This document shows, in pieces, positions 1 to 11,359 of a stretch of 64,000 nucleotides of DNA. Every line of letters starts with the position of its first letter. The stretch's first letter is position 1. The notes beneath the pieces are model-generated. The model did not search any database and was not told the origin of the DNA. It saw only the letters and a list, made by a program, of their open reading frames with translations. The translations under genes and the position numbers were made by a program. This DNA is from Volvariella volvacea V23 (lineage: Eukaryota > Basidiomycota > Agaricomycetes > Agaricales > Pluteaceae): contig KB722740.1 in NCBI GenBank assembly GCA_000349905.1, forward strand, positions 1,279,309-1,343,308, given 5' to 3'.

Positions 1-661
1 GATCCTGATTGGTTCGGGAAGGGGTCAACGCTAGCCTCATGCACACGTTCGACCTTCTTGAGATACGGCAAGAAGTTTGACCAGTTCCAGCCGCCTGAGG
101 AGAAGAGGGTCCCCCATCCATCATATTCTTGACGAGCACCACGGTCCCATCCCATTAGGTTTATGCCCGATGACCCGCCCACCATTTTGCCCAAAGGGGT
201 GTCGAGGACTTTGCCATCTGCGTGCGTTTGTGGGGTGGTGCTGTATGCCCAGTCATAGTCTGGGTTCCCCCCCACTTGGCCTGCCAATCCTGTTCGTGAA
301 GACGGTCTTAGTGAATAGGGAATTTGTTTTGGCGCTCGCGAATCACGTACCTGGAACGTCAACCAGGGGGTCATCCAGGTGAAGATAGCCTGCCTCAATT
401 ACGCCCACGGTGACACCAGCATCTTCGGTCAACCTGCAGGGGACCAGTTAGGACAAATGAAATACTTGCCCCATTAACATACCGATTGGCAATAACCAGG
501 CCCGCTGTGCCCCCACCAATGATCACGTAATCGTATGTTGCGCTGGCAAACGCCGCAGCGGCATCACGTGAGGGCGAGGTCGGCAGCGGAACACAATTTT
601 GAGCAGCTACGAGTTGAGCAGCAGCAACCGCAAAGAAGCAAAGCCCAGGTAAGAGCGCCAT
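1..661 (-). CDS. GMC oxidoreductase, N-terminal part (runs off left edge)
   Basis: An FAD-dependent glucose-methanol-choline oxidoreductase of the aryl-alcohol-oxidase/glucose-oxidase type, expected to oxidise alcohols with O2 as acceptor. The ATG at 661 opens a hydrophobic Ala-rich leader ending near AAAQLVAAQ, a likely signal peptide, so the enzyme is probably secreted or vesicular. The FAD dinucleotide-binding motif YDYVIIGGGTAGLVIANR follows. A short intron (about 425-475) joins this to LTEDAGVTVGVIEAG. After another intron (about 300-360), a third exon carries the GMC signature GKMVGGSSGINLMGWDRGAR and then YDGW. About 170 residues are present of the usual 570-620; the catalytic His pair lies beyond the edge. 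It is divergent from alpha/beta hydrolase 1, with 391 bp between the two ATGs. Cluster membership is inferred from position only. Confidence 0.9.
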
Positions 662-1052
662 GGTTGAACTGAATCCACTTCCCGTTGATTCTTATAGCCT
701 AGCTACACCTGTTACGGTGGGTTTCGTCTCATTTAGCGTGTGCTAAATCTGTAATATTCTAGTCAAATCGGGATCAAAACGACATCCTGATCACCACAAT
801 CAAAATCTCACTGCCCGCTAGCTTCGCGTAGATGATCAAGCGAACTGGCAGGTACAGGCTCACAAAACGTCTCCGGAGTGGCGTCTAATCAAGGTCCAGG
901 GGACACCATCACGCTCCCATGTGGAGTCGTCTTCTTGTCCCGTCCGCTGACAGAGAGAATGCATGTCCTTGCCGAACTCTGCAAGTGCTTTTATCACGCA
1001 CTGGTGACCATGCCCATCCGTCATAACACCCACTTTTCCGCATTCTTTCGAT
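662..1052. promoter_or_regulatory. Divergent promoter, GMC oxidoreductase / alpha/beta hydrolase 1
   Basis: This 391-bp interval separates two divergent start codons, so it must hold both promoters. It contains a perfect inverted repeat at 731-748: ATTTAGC, spacer GTGT, GCTAAAT. Immediately downstream is TCTGT and then CTAGTCAAAT. A similar arrangement occurs upstream of the paralogous hydrolase (9519-9556). No protein-coding exon is visible. Confidence 0.5.
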
Positions 1053-2280
1053 ATGGTGGCTGTTCGTTCGCAGATACTCGTTGTATTCCAACTCGTTGCC
1101 ATCGTGGCAGCACTTGGGATCCAGTATATCCCAGTAGGGAATGGCGTCAATTTCGCATACCTGGATAGTGGGCCGGTTCCCTTGTCATCTCGTTACACCA
1201 CCTTCGTTTTTCTCCACGGCCTAGGCTTCAACGCGGGTGAGTCAATCATTCTTACGAGCGCATCAGCGCGGTTTGACTCATGCTCTATTATATTGTAGCC
1301 ATCTTCCACCCATTGTTCCTCACCGCTGCAATCAATAACGTGAGAATCGTTGCCGTCAATCGACGCGATTATACTCCGACGACAATGTTGCGTCCCGCGG
1401 AATCATCGCTCCTCACTCAGGGAGAGGCCGGCCAGAGGGCCTTTTTGAAACAGCGAGGAACGGAATTTGCCACGTTCCTCGATGTGTTTCTTCAGCGGAA
1501 CAACATACCCCAGGCGAGGTCTGACAATACCGGTGGAGTCGTGGTTGTTGGCTGGTCCTTCGGGTGCATCACGGGCCATGCCATGTTAGCACATCTGGAT
1601 TCCATTCCCACTTCTACCATCAATCGCCTTCAGAACTATGTGCACACATTCCTGATGCACGGTAAGCTCCACTCCACTTCACGGAGCCCTGCATACTCAC
1701 GATCAATTTTGTAGATGCTGGTGCCTCTGCTATGGGCTTCCCTAATCCCCCTGAGTACGACATTTCGTTGTGGCTGGAACCTGATGTCACGAAGCGCTTC
1801 AACCTTTTCCGGGAGTGGGCTACCTCTTACTACACTCATACCGATTTCAGGCCCGGAAGTGGCTCCGTTCAAACCTTGGAATTCAATATCCCGAATAATA
1901 AGCGCCCGACATTAAGCCTCATCCCCTCCATCCTCGTTAACCCCATGCTGGATCAAGACGCATTCGGTGGAGCTGAATCTTACGTACTCTACATTAGCGA
2001 GAACGTCAATCGGGAACTCACGCGCCAGGCTCTCTTCAACACAACGACATCCGCTATCTTGCCGAAAGCTCGCGTACGCTACTTCTACGCTGCTGAGACA
2101 CCAGGCGTGCTGGTCCTGGCGTCTTGGCTTATCACCGACCTCGCTAAGAATCCGAGCCCTTGGGGTGGTGTCCGGGCACGGAACGTAGGATTGCATTACG
2201 CGACTCGCGGTAATCATTTCTTCTTCTTTGACGAGCCGCTCTATGCGATCCAGCAATACAAAGCTGCCGTGCAAGCTTGA
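1053..2280 (+). CDS. Alpha/beta hydrolase 1 (cluster paralogue with N-terminal hydrophobic segment)
   Basis: An alpha/beta-hydrolase-fold protein of 370 codons from three exons: 1053-1236, 1299-1661 and 1715-2280. The fold shows as the strand VFLHGLGFN (oxyanion region), the nucleophile elbow GWSFG, and the late histidine in TRGNHFFFFDEP. The substrate cannot be read; such proteins in fungal clusters can act as esterases, lactonases or acyltransferases. It differs from its paralogue at 8302-9439 by an extra N-terminal hydrophobic stretch (QILVVFQLVAIVAAL), possibly a signal peptide or membrane anchor. The middle exon is exactly 363 nt in both copies with identical intron phases, so they arose by duplication. 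It is divergent from the GMC gene. The start is the only in-frame ATG upstream of the conserved YLDSGPVP segment. Confidence 0.85.
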
Positions 2281-3267
2281 TAATCTTCATTTCTTTCCCA
2301 CCTCTAATTTCCTGAGCCGCCAGAATTTACCCGTAATCTCTTTATTATTATACCAGATTATATTATTCGCTCGTTGTGCCTGTCCACCTTACTTCGTTCC
2401 GTCTTCCCGTACATCATAATTGATCTACGTACACCCGTTCACTAGTACCTATTGTGGAATCTGCCGATTTTCTCGCATTTCGAATCTGTACTGTTGCCAA
2501 TGTATTCGTCATTTCTTGAGTTACTCTGCTCTCATCTATACCGTCGGCCTGCTCAAAAGCGACGACAACGAGTATACTCAGTGTGTCGCTTCCCACAAGC
2601 CGCAGGTAGAACCGCCTGGAGCGCCAGCTGCGTGGGCGGAAGAGATTGCAGATTTACTCCCGAGTCGAGCGACGGCGATCATGATGCACGATCACTCAGC
2701 ACGGGAAATCCCGACGCCTGCTCTTCCACAGTTATTCCACTCGCCATCACAAGGACCGCACTGGCGCTACTCTGGGCGTCATTTGCGCAAGGGCGCGGGC
2801 TCCAATGGCAATTAGAGCTGTTCCCACTCTGACCTCAGTTGCCCGAGTAAGGGAGTTCTCCTGTAAATCAGAAAAAGGTGCGTTAGTACTCGGCTGAAAG
2901 TCGCAAATACCGATGTGATCTGGCTTACTTCTCTCTACCTTCTGGCGATCCCACGCGCACGCAATTGATTGTCTATTTCTCTATCCGTACAGAGTCCGTC
3001 ACCTGTACTTTGGGCTTCTTTCCACATGTATATTTTGATATCAGACTTCAGAAAGATCAAGCCGAGTTAAGGTTTTGCAGAGACGTTCGGTTACCTTCAA
3101 AAGCCACACTCTCTGCCTTATTTCAGAACTGAGAATCCACCTCACCCTCCTATCAGCTCCTTTAGAGGTGTCTGCACGTTGCTCGCTCTTCCTAAGCTGT
3201 TGTGGGCCCACAGTTTCGAGAGGCTTGCATATCCATAAACTGCTTCATCCGTCCCACGTTTGACACC
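2281..3267. other. Intergenic region upstream of P450-1, no convincing gene
   Basis: Nearly 1 kb lies between hydrolase 1 and P450-1, both on the plus strand. It should hold the hydrolase terminator and the P450 promoter. Open frames at 2420-2832 overlap on the same strand, lack a recognisable domain and show no splice-supported continuation, so I do not call a gene. Confidence 0.5.
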
Positions 3268-5446
3268 ATGGCGCTCTCGATAGAGATGTTCCTCGCATTG
3301 ACTGCGGGTGTAACGGTCCTTTTCCTTTTACGAAGACGAAAATCCGGGGCTTTTCCACCTGGACCGAAAGGAGTACCCGTCCTTGGCAATGTTGATTTGC
3401 CCACCACGCAACAGTGGTTGACGTATACCGAGTGGAAGAAGACATATGGTATGTGATTGCAACTCGTGCAGCATCAATCAATCACTCAATACCGTCTTGA
3501 ATTCCCCTTAGGTGACCTCATTGGCTTGCAAGTTCTCGGACAGCCCATCGTGCTCATTAACAAGTACGAGATCGTCGATGAGCTCTTCAACAAACGTGGG
3601 AGCATGTATTCCGACCGTCCGGGCTTCTCTCTCATTCAAGAATGGTACGCCACGATTTCCACGTGCTCGTTCCATGACGTTTTGCCGATGAAATGAATTA
3701 TAGGGGTGGATGGGACTGGATGCTCACGCCGATGCGCTACAACCAAGAATGTATCACGCAGCGCAAATTCCTCAATCGCTTCTTAAACTCTACGGCCATC
3801 AAAGCTGCAGACAACCTTCTGGAGGAAGAAGCAGTCAATTTCGTCCGCAGAATTCTAGCAGAGCCGAAGCGTTTCCGAGAGCATACCCGGCTGTAAGCCT
3901 TTCCTTGATTGTCTCCAACTTGGCTCTAAGCTGAGAATATGCAGCCTCGCTGGAGCTAACATCATGATGTTAGCATATGGTCATAAAGGTAAGCATCATC
4001 TCAACAACCTGCATGTCCGCATTGCTCACCACAAAATTAGTTCACGACGAACACGACAAATTGATAGAGTTGGCAGAAAATGCCAACGCGTCGTTAGAGG
4101 TGCTGACCAACGTTGGTGCACACCCCATTGATCTATTCCCATGGCGTGAGTTGATTTCTCAAGGACTTCATCAGAGTCTAACACGGCTGACAATCGAGAT
4201 TAGTTCTAAAATTGCCCCGTCGGGTTTGGGGCTCCAAATTTGTTGGGCAGATGGAACACATGCGCACTTTGGCGCACCGTCTAATCACCGAACCATACCT
4301 CGCGGTGAAAAAGGAGCTGGTAAGTCCTTAAACTAAGCGTTCTTTTTGATGCGAGACGTGTTGAGCCACTCGTAGGAAGATGGAGTTGCCTATCCATCAA
4401 TGGCGTCCCGCCTTATTGAGTCGAACACATCCGCTGATGGGGTAACGGAAAACGAAAAAGTGATCAAAGGCACCACTGCAGGTGCCTACGTAGGTAAGTT
4501 CACCGCCATTCGAATCAGACATTCTAGCTGATGAATGGACAGCCGGAGCAGATACAGTACGTGTTTTTACGTCCGATATGATAGCTCGAAGCTAACACCA
4601 TATCAAGACTGTGTCCACACTATACACCATAATGCTCGCATTGATGATCAGCCCACACGTCCAGAAGAAAGCACATGAGCAGCTGGATGCCGTGCTCCGT
4701 GGCCAACGCTTGCCCACTCTCGCGGATAGACCCTTCCTGCCCTACATTGATGCGATTCTCCTAGAGTCAATGAGATGGGGACCTGTTGCTCCTCTAGGTT
4801 CGATCTCCATTTGACATGGGATTGTACCAGTATTGACACTACTACTAGCCGTACCCCATAGGTTAACCCAAGATGACCATTACGAAGGTTACTTCTTCAA
4901 GGCCAACACGACTTTCATAGCAAATTCCTGGTTTGTGCTCCGTTTCCTTGTTGATGACCAGCATACCAATAGCCATATTAGGGGTATCCTGCACGACGAA
5001 GATATGTTCCCCGACCCTATGACCTTCAACCCTGATCGCTTCCTCGACGCGGAGGGCAAAATCAGAACCGACATACTAGATCCCCGGGACATCGGTTTTG
5101 GCTATGGCCGGAGGTAAGCACATACCTCTGATAACGCCATTTCAAATCCGTTGATTGTCGTTCGCTTGTGTAGAGTATGCCCCGGAAGATTCTTGGGGGA
5201 GAACTCCGTCTGGATAGCCCTGGCCACGTTGTTATCAGTCTTCCAGCTGAAAAAGGCTCTGGGTGCTGATGGGAAGCCAATTGAACCCGAACTCGTTTGG
5301 GAGTCCGCACTCATTAGGTACGTGTTTTTCGTCTTCTCGGGTGTAGGCTGGAAGGTGCTGATAGGATATTTAGTCATCCCAGACCGTATCAATGCGACTT
5401 TGCTCTGCGTGAGGGCTTCCAGAAGGAGTTGTTGCCAGACTTCTAG
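3268..5446 (+). CDS. Cytochrome P450 monooxygenase (P450-1)
   Basis: A heme-thiolate monooxygenase, ER-anchored by an N-terminal helix (MALSIEMFLALTAGVTVLFL) followed by basic RRRK and the proline hinge PPGPKGVPVLGN. Joining about ten exons gives a full-length protein. It has the I-helix oxygen-activation motif AGADTT, the K-helix ExxR (LLESMRW) and the heme loop FGYGRRVCPGR with the Cys ligand. The last exon (after an intron near 5320-5370) gives SHPRPYQCDF and ends LLPDF-stop at 5444-5446. Its layout matches P450-2 at 19058: the same hinge style, SDRP after YSDRP, and a SHP(R/E)P C-terminal segment. The two belong to one broad fungal P450 group, often annotated as O-methylsterigmatocystin-oxidoreductase-like. 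The exact CYP family is not assignable by eye. A late-stage oxidation role in the cluster is inferred. Confidence 0.92.
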
Positions 5447-5765
5447 TCAATCAGAATTTTATACCATAGACCCCTACGAACTTGTTTCGTGTGTTCTACC
5501 AGTTCATGTATATCATATACCCTTGTCTTCCAGAAAATGTATCTCAAGCATGCGAATGTCCGTACATCACACACATTGACCCGAACGGCCCGATTTCATA
5601 TTGAAGACAGATGTACATTACATACATTCCATAAAGCACATAAATAACTAGAAAGTTATGGATGGGGCAGGTTCCCGACTACACACAAACAAAAAGAGCG
5701 ACGTTACATACAGTAGATGATGGAACAATCAAGCAGAGCCCAGCCCCGACTTGAAATCCAACTGA
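5447..5765. other. Convergent intergenic region, P450-1 / DUF6534 gene
   Basis: The 3' ends of two convergent genes face each other across 319 bp. The sequence is AT-rich near 5580-5720 and probably holds both polyadenylation regions. I see no coding exon. Confidence 0.4.
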
Positions 5766-7468
5766 TTAGAACGTTCCTGTGAGGTCCCAGCTCAGTTGAC
5801 TGGGGCTATCAAGAGAAGCTCGTGCCGGACTTACCCCACCAGGCCGGTAATCACTCGTCTTGGTGGTCTCCATATACACGCTAAACTGTAAACGCCGGAT
5901 AAGTATGGACGCCCATATGCAAACAGCGTGAACCTCATACCTGCTGCGTGTTCTGAGCACCGTGACTGGTGTTGTTCCGTCTGGAGAACCCTATGGATGT
6001 TACCGGAACGCTGTCAGTGATGTGTTGATGATCAGAGCCGCGTATGTATGATCTCGAGTTGAGGTTGGCCAAGAGCGTGTTGACGTAGAGTGAGCACAGG
6101 GGGAAATACGTGGCAGCACTGGTCAACTGTCCAGGGTACACAGCGGACTGTTTTTCCAAGGTGATTGACATGAGTTGATGTAGGTATGGGAGAGACAAGG
6201 CGGTACTGTACCAAGATGACGACAACCAGTGCGAATAGTGCGGTCCAAGCACCAGTGTTGACAGTGATGAACATCAGGCGAACGATCATTTGATCAGTCC
6301 TGTGGTTTGGATGTATTAGTCGCTTCAAAGGTATGGGTATCTCGGACGGACATGCCTTCTGAAGCCAGTTCTTCCCAGGACAAGAAGAATACCCATGAAG
6401 ACGGCGATGGCAATGTCAACTCCAGCGGCAATACCATTGGCAGCAAACGTGATACTCTGTTAGCAACAGCGTGAGTCCCACAGCGTGGCTTGTGGCCGGA
6501 AGACACACATTAAGACGAGCGAATTCCTCCAGAGAGGGGTTCCGCAAGCTTTCGATAAGATAGACTGCAAGCGACGTCAAAAGCTGTCAATCTGGTGCCT
6601 GACGGCTCACTCACTGATGCAAAGTACTATCGGGGAACGTTAATTAGCATTTTCAGGCCTCCGACGCAGCGGAATAAACAACTCGCACCAGGTTGCGCAA
6701 TAATTGCGGGTATCATAACGACAGGGAAGTATGGAGAACGCTTGCTCACTGTATATTCTGTCAGCAAAAATGGACCCGGAGTGAAAACTATTCCCCTTAC
6801 GCATCCAAATCCTCCAAACAAAGAAGCCTTGGACAGTGGTTGACGCGATAGACTGTATGGAGCGTGAGCGCTTAGCCAAGTGCCTTGATGGGTGGCATTA
6901 CCGTGATAATGGTCGCCAGTGGGAGAGGCCTGCAGAAAGAATTCACGCTATGTTAGCAGGTGGATAGGTACCATTACTAGAGAGCTTACACGTGAAACGA
7001 AGCTTGGAAAGCAAAATCACCAAAGTGTGTCACCAGGTACTGCCAGACTGGACCGGTGTGAGAAGTTGTGGGGTAGACGGGGATGCATCACCTACTCCCT
7101 AGGCAGATCAAAATTTCCTGGACCGTGTTCACAACCCAGAGGAAGAAGACCTAGGAGTAGGTGAGAAGAGACATTGAGAGCAATGAGCCAGCAATCAACC
7201 AACCATTGACCTTCGTGGAAGTCCATCTTTTGGGTACCTATGGTGTGGAGTGAGAAAAGATGGCTACCACATAGAAATGTTGACACTGACTTGACGAAAT
7301 AGATGAATCTAGTTGAGTGGTGATTAGGATCGCTCGAATAGAGGGCGCAACCACTTACGTTTGTATACAAGTAACACCGTACAAGATGCTTGCAACGAAA
7401 ACACTTGCAAGGATAATGCCGATGGAATTACTGAGATCAGCGACTGGGCAGGCGGGTATTGCAGACAT
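5766..7468 (-). CDS. DUF6534-type multi-span membrane protein
   Basis: Reverse-strand exons join into a protein typical of the basidiomycete DUF6534 family, seven-helix integral membrane proteins of unknown function. In order they give an N-terminal helix (IGIILASVFVASILYGVTC), YPKDGLPRSM then VFFLWVVNTVQEILIC, QYLVTHFGD, STVQGFFVWRIWM, LSKRSPYFPVVMIPAIIA, SITFAANGIAAGVDIAIAVF, GRTGFRR, TDQMIVRLMFITVNTGAWTA and the conserved ending YFPLCSLYVNTLLANLNSR. The start at 7468 gives MSAIPACPV directly before helix 1. At least nine short introns are needed, all GT-AG. The C-terminus after an intron near 5885-5940 reads FSVYMETTKTSDYRPGG and stops at 5766. The family is expanded in mushrooms. Its presence among biosynthetic genes may be incidental, or it may serve transport or sensing. 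Confidence 0.85.
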
Positions 7469-8301
7469 AGTGGAGGCCTCGAGGAGTTACTACGGTATTA
7501 TGGTCGACTTTATATGCCAGTATCCCTTGTTGACGGCCTTGGTGAACAAGCAGATACACTGGGGTCCCGTCATACTGTTTTGGTCCGGTGGCATGTGTGA
7601 TTTTTCGCGCTTCCCAAATTAAGTCTGGTGCGAGGTTCAGGGAAAAGGCTCAATCCGTGATGGGATCTTGAAAATCCACCCATTTGAAGAGCCCTTCCGG
7701 GCTGCAACAACTTAGGTGCCACTTCTACGAGAGTTGGGCCCTACACTGTAAGTCAACGAAGCAACGTAGAAAGGTTAAGTTGGAGAAAATATTCGGCTCG
7801 TTGGCAGCGTGCTCTGCGTGATACCAATATGAGGACCAGGTACCGAGGGTGGCCATCGTTGATTGTGCCTTCATTTTGCTGGTAAGCTAGCAATGAGTGA
7901 TAGGATAGATGGCGCTACCCTGAAGAAAGAGTGAACCTGAGCGCCTTGATAAAGGGGCTAGGAGGCGCGCCCACCGTTGTTTAGATCAACTGATGTATGT
8001 GGCGCAAAAGAGCGCATTTCTGCTTCTGCACTGAACCAGGAGCCTACCAACCGTTGGGCAATACGGTGGAAGATTCTGGATATTCTATACGGGCCCTGCA
8101 CCACAGACTTGGGGTTTTTACTGGAAGCAAATTGCGACTGGAAGCTGGAGGGTGGTGGGACACCGTACACCAGCCACGTGGTCAGTTTACAACATATCAG
8201 TGTCGTCCTGCCCTGCCCTCTCTTCTGAACGACCATCAACCATATCATGATCACCAATGCTACATTATCAACATTATCAAAACACTACAAGTTTCATATG
8301 T
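7469..8301. other. Intergenic region upstream of the DUF6534 gene
   Basis: About 830 bp lie between the DUF6534 start and the stop of alpha/beta hydrolase 2, both on the minus strand. It should hold the DUF6534 promoter. Short open frames around 7958-8257 overlap on both strands, have no family features and do not splice to neighbours. Confidence 0.4.
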
Positions 8302-9439
8302 CTACTCTACAAGGCAACGACGATATTGAACAAGAGCCTCGTCGGGTTCATCCCAGAATATGAAGTGATTGCCCCTCGGAGTGTACAGAATTTTCACGTC
8401 CCGTGCTTTCTCTCCTCCAAACGAACTTGGATCATCGATGTACTTCTGCAACTGCCATAGAGCCCAGAGCAAGATACCCGGGATCTCAGCGCCACCAAGA
8501 TAACGAACCCGCACATTCGGTAAGTAAGTGGCAAGGTTCTTGTCGAACAACGCGCGCCTCGCCTCCTCTTTTGAGAGCTCCTTATCAGTGAAGAGAATTA
8601 GTGTGTCGGATCCGCCGAACGTTTCCCAAGAGGTGAGTGATTCGAGCTCCTCGTCGGAGATGTCGTGGAGCGAGGGCTTCTTTTCTGTGCTGGCGATGTT
8701 GAATTCGATAGTTTCGTTTTTGCCAGATCGAATGTCGGTATGCTTGTAGTAAGCGACTGCCCAATCTTTGAAGAGCCGGAAACGTTCTTTGACGTCTGGA
8801 GTGAACCAGAGGTCGATGTTATACTCCGAAGGATTAGTGACACCCAATCCGGTCGCGCTGACATCTTGATCGAGCGTCAATGAAAGTCCGAATGACGGTG
8901 ACCAATCGACTCACCATGGATGACAACGGTTTGAATATACTTTTCGAGCCTATCCAGCGTCTCCTTGGGCACTTTATCCAGACTTGACAAGAAAGCGTGG
9001 ATGTTGATTGATCCCAGGGACCAACCAATTGGTACGACGCCTCCTTCACCGTTAGATGCCGCCGGCGGAACTGCCTGTTCGACGATAAAGCGATCCAAGA
9101 ACAAAGCAAGTTCTACGCCTTGTTGTGCGAGGTACTTGCGATGTCCCTCGACGCCTCCTTGCAACAGGCCAAACTCTGCCTCCCCGAACGACGTAGAAGG
9201 CTTGTAGTCCCTTCTATACAAGCTTACGACGCGGAAGCCGTGCTTTGCAGCTGGAGCCAGCAGCTTTTTGAAGACGCCTGCAAAGGGATCAGATTCGCAA
9301 TGACGCACTTCTGAGTGATCCTACCTCCATTGAAACCCATTCCATGGATGAAGACCAACGTCGTGTAGTTCGATCCGGGAACCGGCCCACTATCTTCATA
9401 GAAAAAGGAGATGTCGTTGGGGATAGTAAGGGAAGGCAT
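8302..9439 (-). CDS. Alpha/beta hydrolase 2 (cytosolic-type paralogue)
   Basis: The second alpha/beta-hydrolase-fold gene, 346 codons from exons 9439-9325, 9277-8915 and 8864-8302; the spliced total is an exact multiple of three. It carries LVFIHGMGFNGG, the nucleophile elbow GWSLG and the terminal histidine in TPRGNHFIFWDEPDEA. It aligns along its length with hydrolase 1: the same 363-nt middle exon, and shared NPSEY/NPPEY and YYKHTD/YYTHTD blocks. It begins MPSLTIPNDISFFYEDSGPV with no hydrophobic leader, so it is probably cytosolic. A TATATAA element at about 9479-9485 lies 40 bp upstream of the ATG on the coding strand. It is divergent from the aldo-keto reductase. The substrate is unknown. 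Confidence 0.87.
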
Positions 9440-9987
9440 AACGATCGCGGTTGTTGTCTACCATCACTGCGTCCGTTGTTATATACACTGAGCACTTTGT
9501 CATCATTATTCATATGCTATTAGTCCAAAACTAATCTGTCAAACACTAGACAAATGCGTATCACATACGCCACAAGCAGCGCGAGGCTGGTTTTCCACCG
9601 ATGCACATGTTATCGGTGATGGACAAATGGGGGTGGTGGCGAATTATGAGGGGTCCTTCCCTAAACAGTAAACCAGAACATGAAGATCGCTCGGAATTGG
9701 AAGTTTGCTCCTGAACAAAAGCACCCACCGGATACATCATCGACACTTCTGAATCAACGAAGCCCAACCATATTGTGGTAGCTTCATTCCTCTGGCTAAT
9801 TGATCTCAGCTCATCTAACAACATGTGCTTCATTTAGGGTCCCACAAAGAGTCCGGTGGGCTATGCATTCGGGGATATTTGTAGACACGATAGAATTTTG
9901 GATGGGGGTACAAAGGCAAACGGAATGAGGAGCTGGTCTATCCTCAACCACTTCACCCTACTCAGCAAGCACAAGTCGAAGAAAACC
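9440..9987. promoter_or_regulatory. Divergent promoter, hydrolase 2 / aldo-keto reductase
   Basis: A 548-bp divergent interval. It contains a TATATAA box (minus orientation, 9479-9485) and an inverted repeat ATTAGT-ccaaa-ACTAAT at 9519-9535. TCTGT follows directly, with CTAGACAAAT ending at 9556. This resembles the block at 731-768 upstream of hydrolase 1. No coding exon is seen. Confidence 0.45.
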
Positions 9988-11359
9988 ATGGCCCCCGTCG
10001 TCCAGTACAAGCGTCTCGGCAACTCTGGTATCAGAGTGTCTGTCCCAATTGTGTGTCTTCTGTCCGATTAACCTCCAACGTTGCTGACCCTCATCCAGCT
10101 TGGTACTATGGGAATTGGAAGCCCCCAATGGGTGGTAAGTGGCGATTCACGTTCGTTATTGGTAGTTCCGCTAGATGACCTGCTCCCTCGTAGCCCTGGG
10201 TGCTTGACGAAGCAAAGGGCATCGAATTCCTCAAGCAAGCGTGGGATCTCGGTATAACCACGTTCGACACCGCCAACATGTACTCCAACGGCGAGTCCGA
10301 ACGGGTCATTGGAAAATTTATCAAGCAGGTGGGTTCCTCCCCAACAACATCCGGCAGGTGCTGACAGTTGTTCGACACGTTAGCACCAGGTCCCACGCGA
10401 AAACGTCGTGCTTATTACAAAGATCTTCTCCATCGTCGGGAAGACTCCCGGATCCTACGACTGGTTGGACCCCACAGCAGTCGATAGGCGTGACTATGTC
10501 AACCAATCTGGCTTGTCCCGCGCAGCCATCTTCAACGCCGTCGAAGCTTCTCTCGCTCGCTTGGACACGCCATACATCGATGTCCTCCTCATTCACCGCT
10601 TCGACCCACAAACTCCCGTAGAAGAGACAGTGCGCGCTCTTCATGACCTCGTCGTATCCGGCAAAGTTCGCTACATCGGAGCTAGCTCGATGTATACGTG
10701 GCAATTCGCCCTGCTAAACCAAGTCGCGGAGAGGAACGGATGGACCAAGTTCGTTGTAATGGAAGACGAACATTCCCTCCTTTACCGGGAAGAGGTTCGC
10801 AGTTTCAAGTGGGTGTAGTACGGAGTTGATTGCTAACTGAGTGCGCCACACACAGGAGCGCGAAATGTTCGCTTACTGCAAGTATCACGGGATTGGGATC
10901 ATCCCTTATCGCCCATTGGCCATTGGTGCTCTAGCCAGACCCTTCGGTGTGGACAGTGACCGCAGTCTCGTCGCCAAAGGGACACCTTTCGAACCCAAAT
11001 ACACCGAGGCAGATAAGATTATCGTAGGGAGAGTCGAAGAACTCGCCAAAAAGAAAGGCTGGAAGATGAGCCAAGTTGCGTTAGCGTGGTCACAGACAAA
11101 GGTCACGAGTCCGATTGTGGGCGCCACCCAGGTAAGAAGACCTGCCAATAGAGCGGCCGCGTTACCCGAATGCTCAATTGTCGCCGCAGATTGACAGGCT
11201 CAAAGACGCCATCCTCGGCACCGAGTTTGTGCTGACAGAAGAAGAGATCAAGTATCTCGAAGAACCGTACGTCCCACCTGCTCTTTTTTTTGTGCAATGA
11301 GCTTGTAGTGATGGTGTCCATTTGCTAGATATGTTCCCAAGCCCGTGCAGGGTCAATGA
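9988..11359 (+). CDS. Aldo-keto reductase
   Basis: An NADPH-dependent aldo-keto reductase ((beta/alpha)8 barrel) that reduces carbonyls to alcohols. It resembles the fungal group annotated as versiconal-hemiacetal-acetate-reductase-like. Catalytic-tetrad regions are visible: Asp and Tyr in [15 protein letters not shown], Lys in VLITKIF, and His in [13 protein letters not shown]. Further conserved pieces are [23 protein letters not shown] across an intron, and SQVALAW. About seven exons splice cleanly from [18 protein letters not shown] to a terminal exon giving [14 protein letters not shown] at 11357-11359. Length is about 345 residues, normal for the family. It is divergent from hydrolase 2 and upstream of the methyltransferase on the same strand. 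A tailoring-reductase role is inferred from context. Confidence 0.92.

Noticed and set aside
2420..2832. Open frames between hydrolase 1 and P450-1
   Set aside because: Overlapping same-strand frames without domain or splicing evidence.
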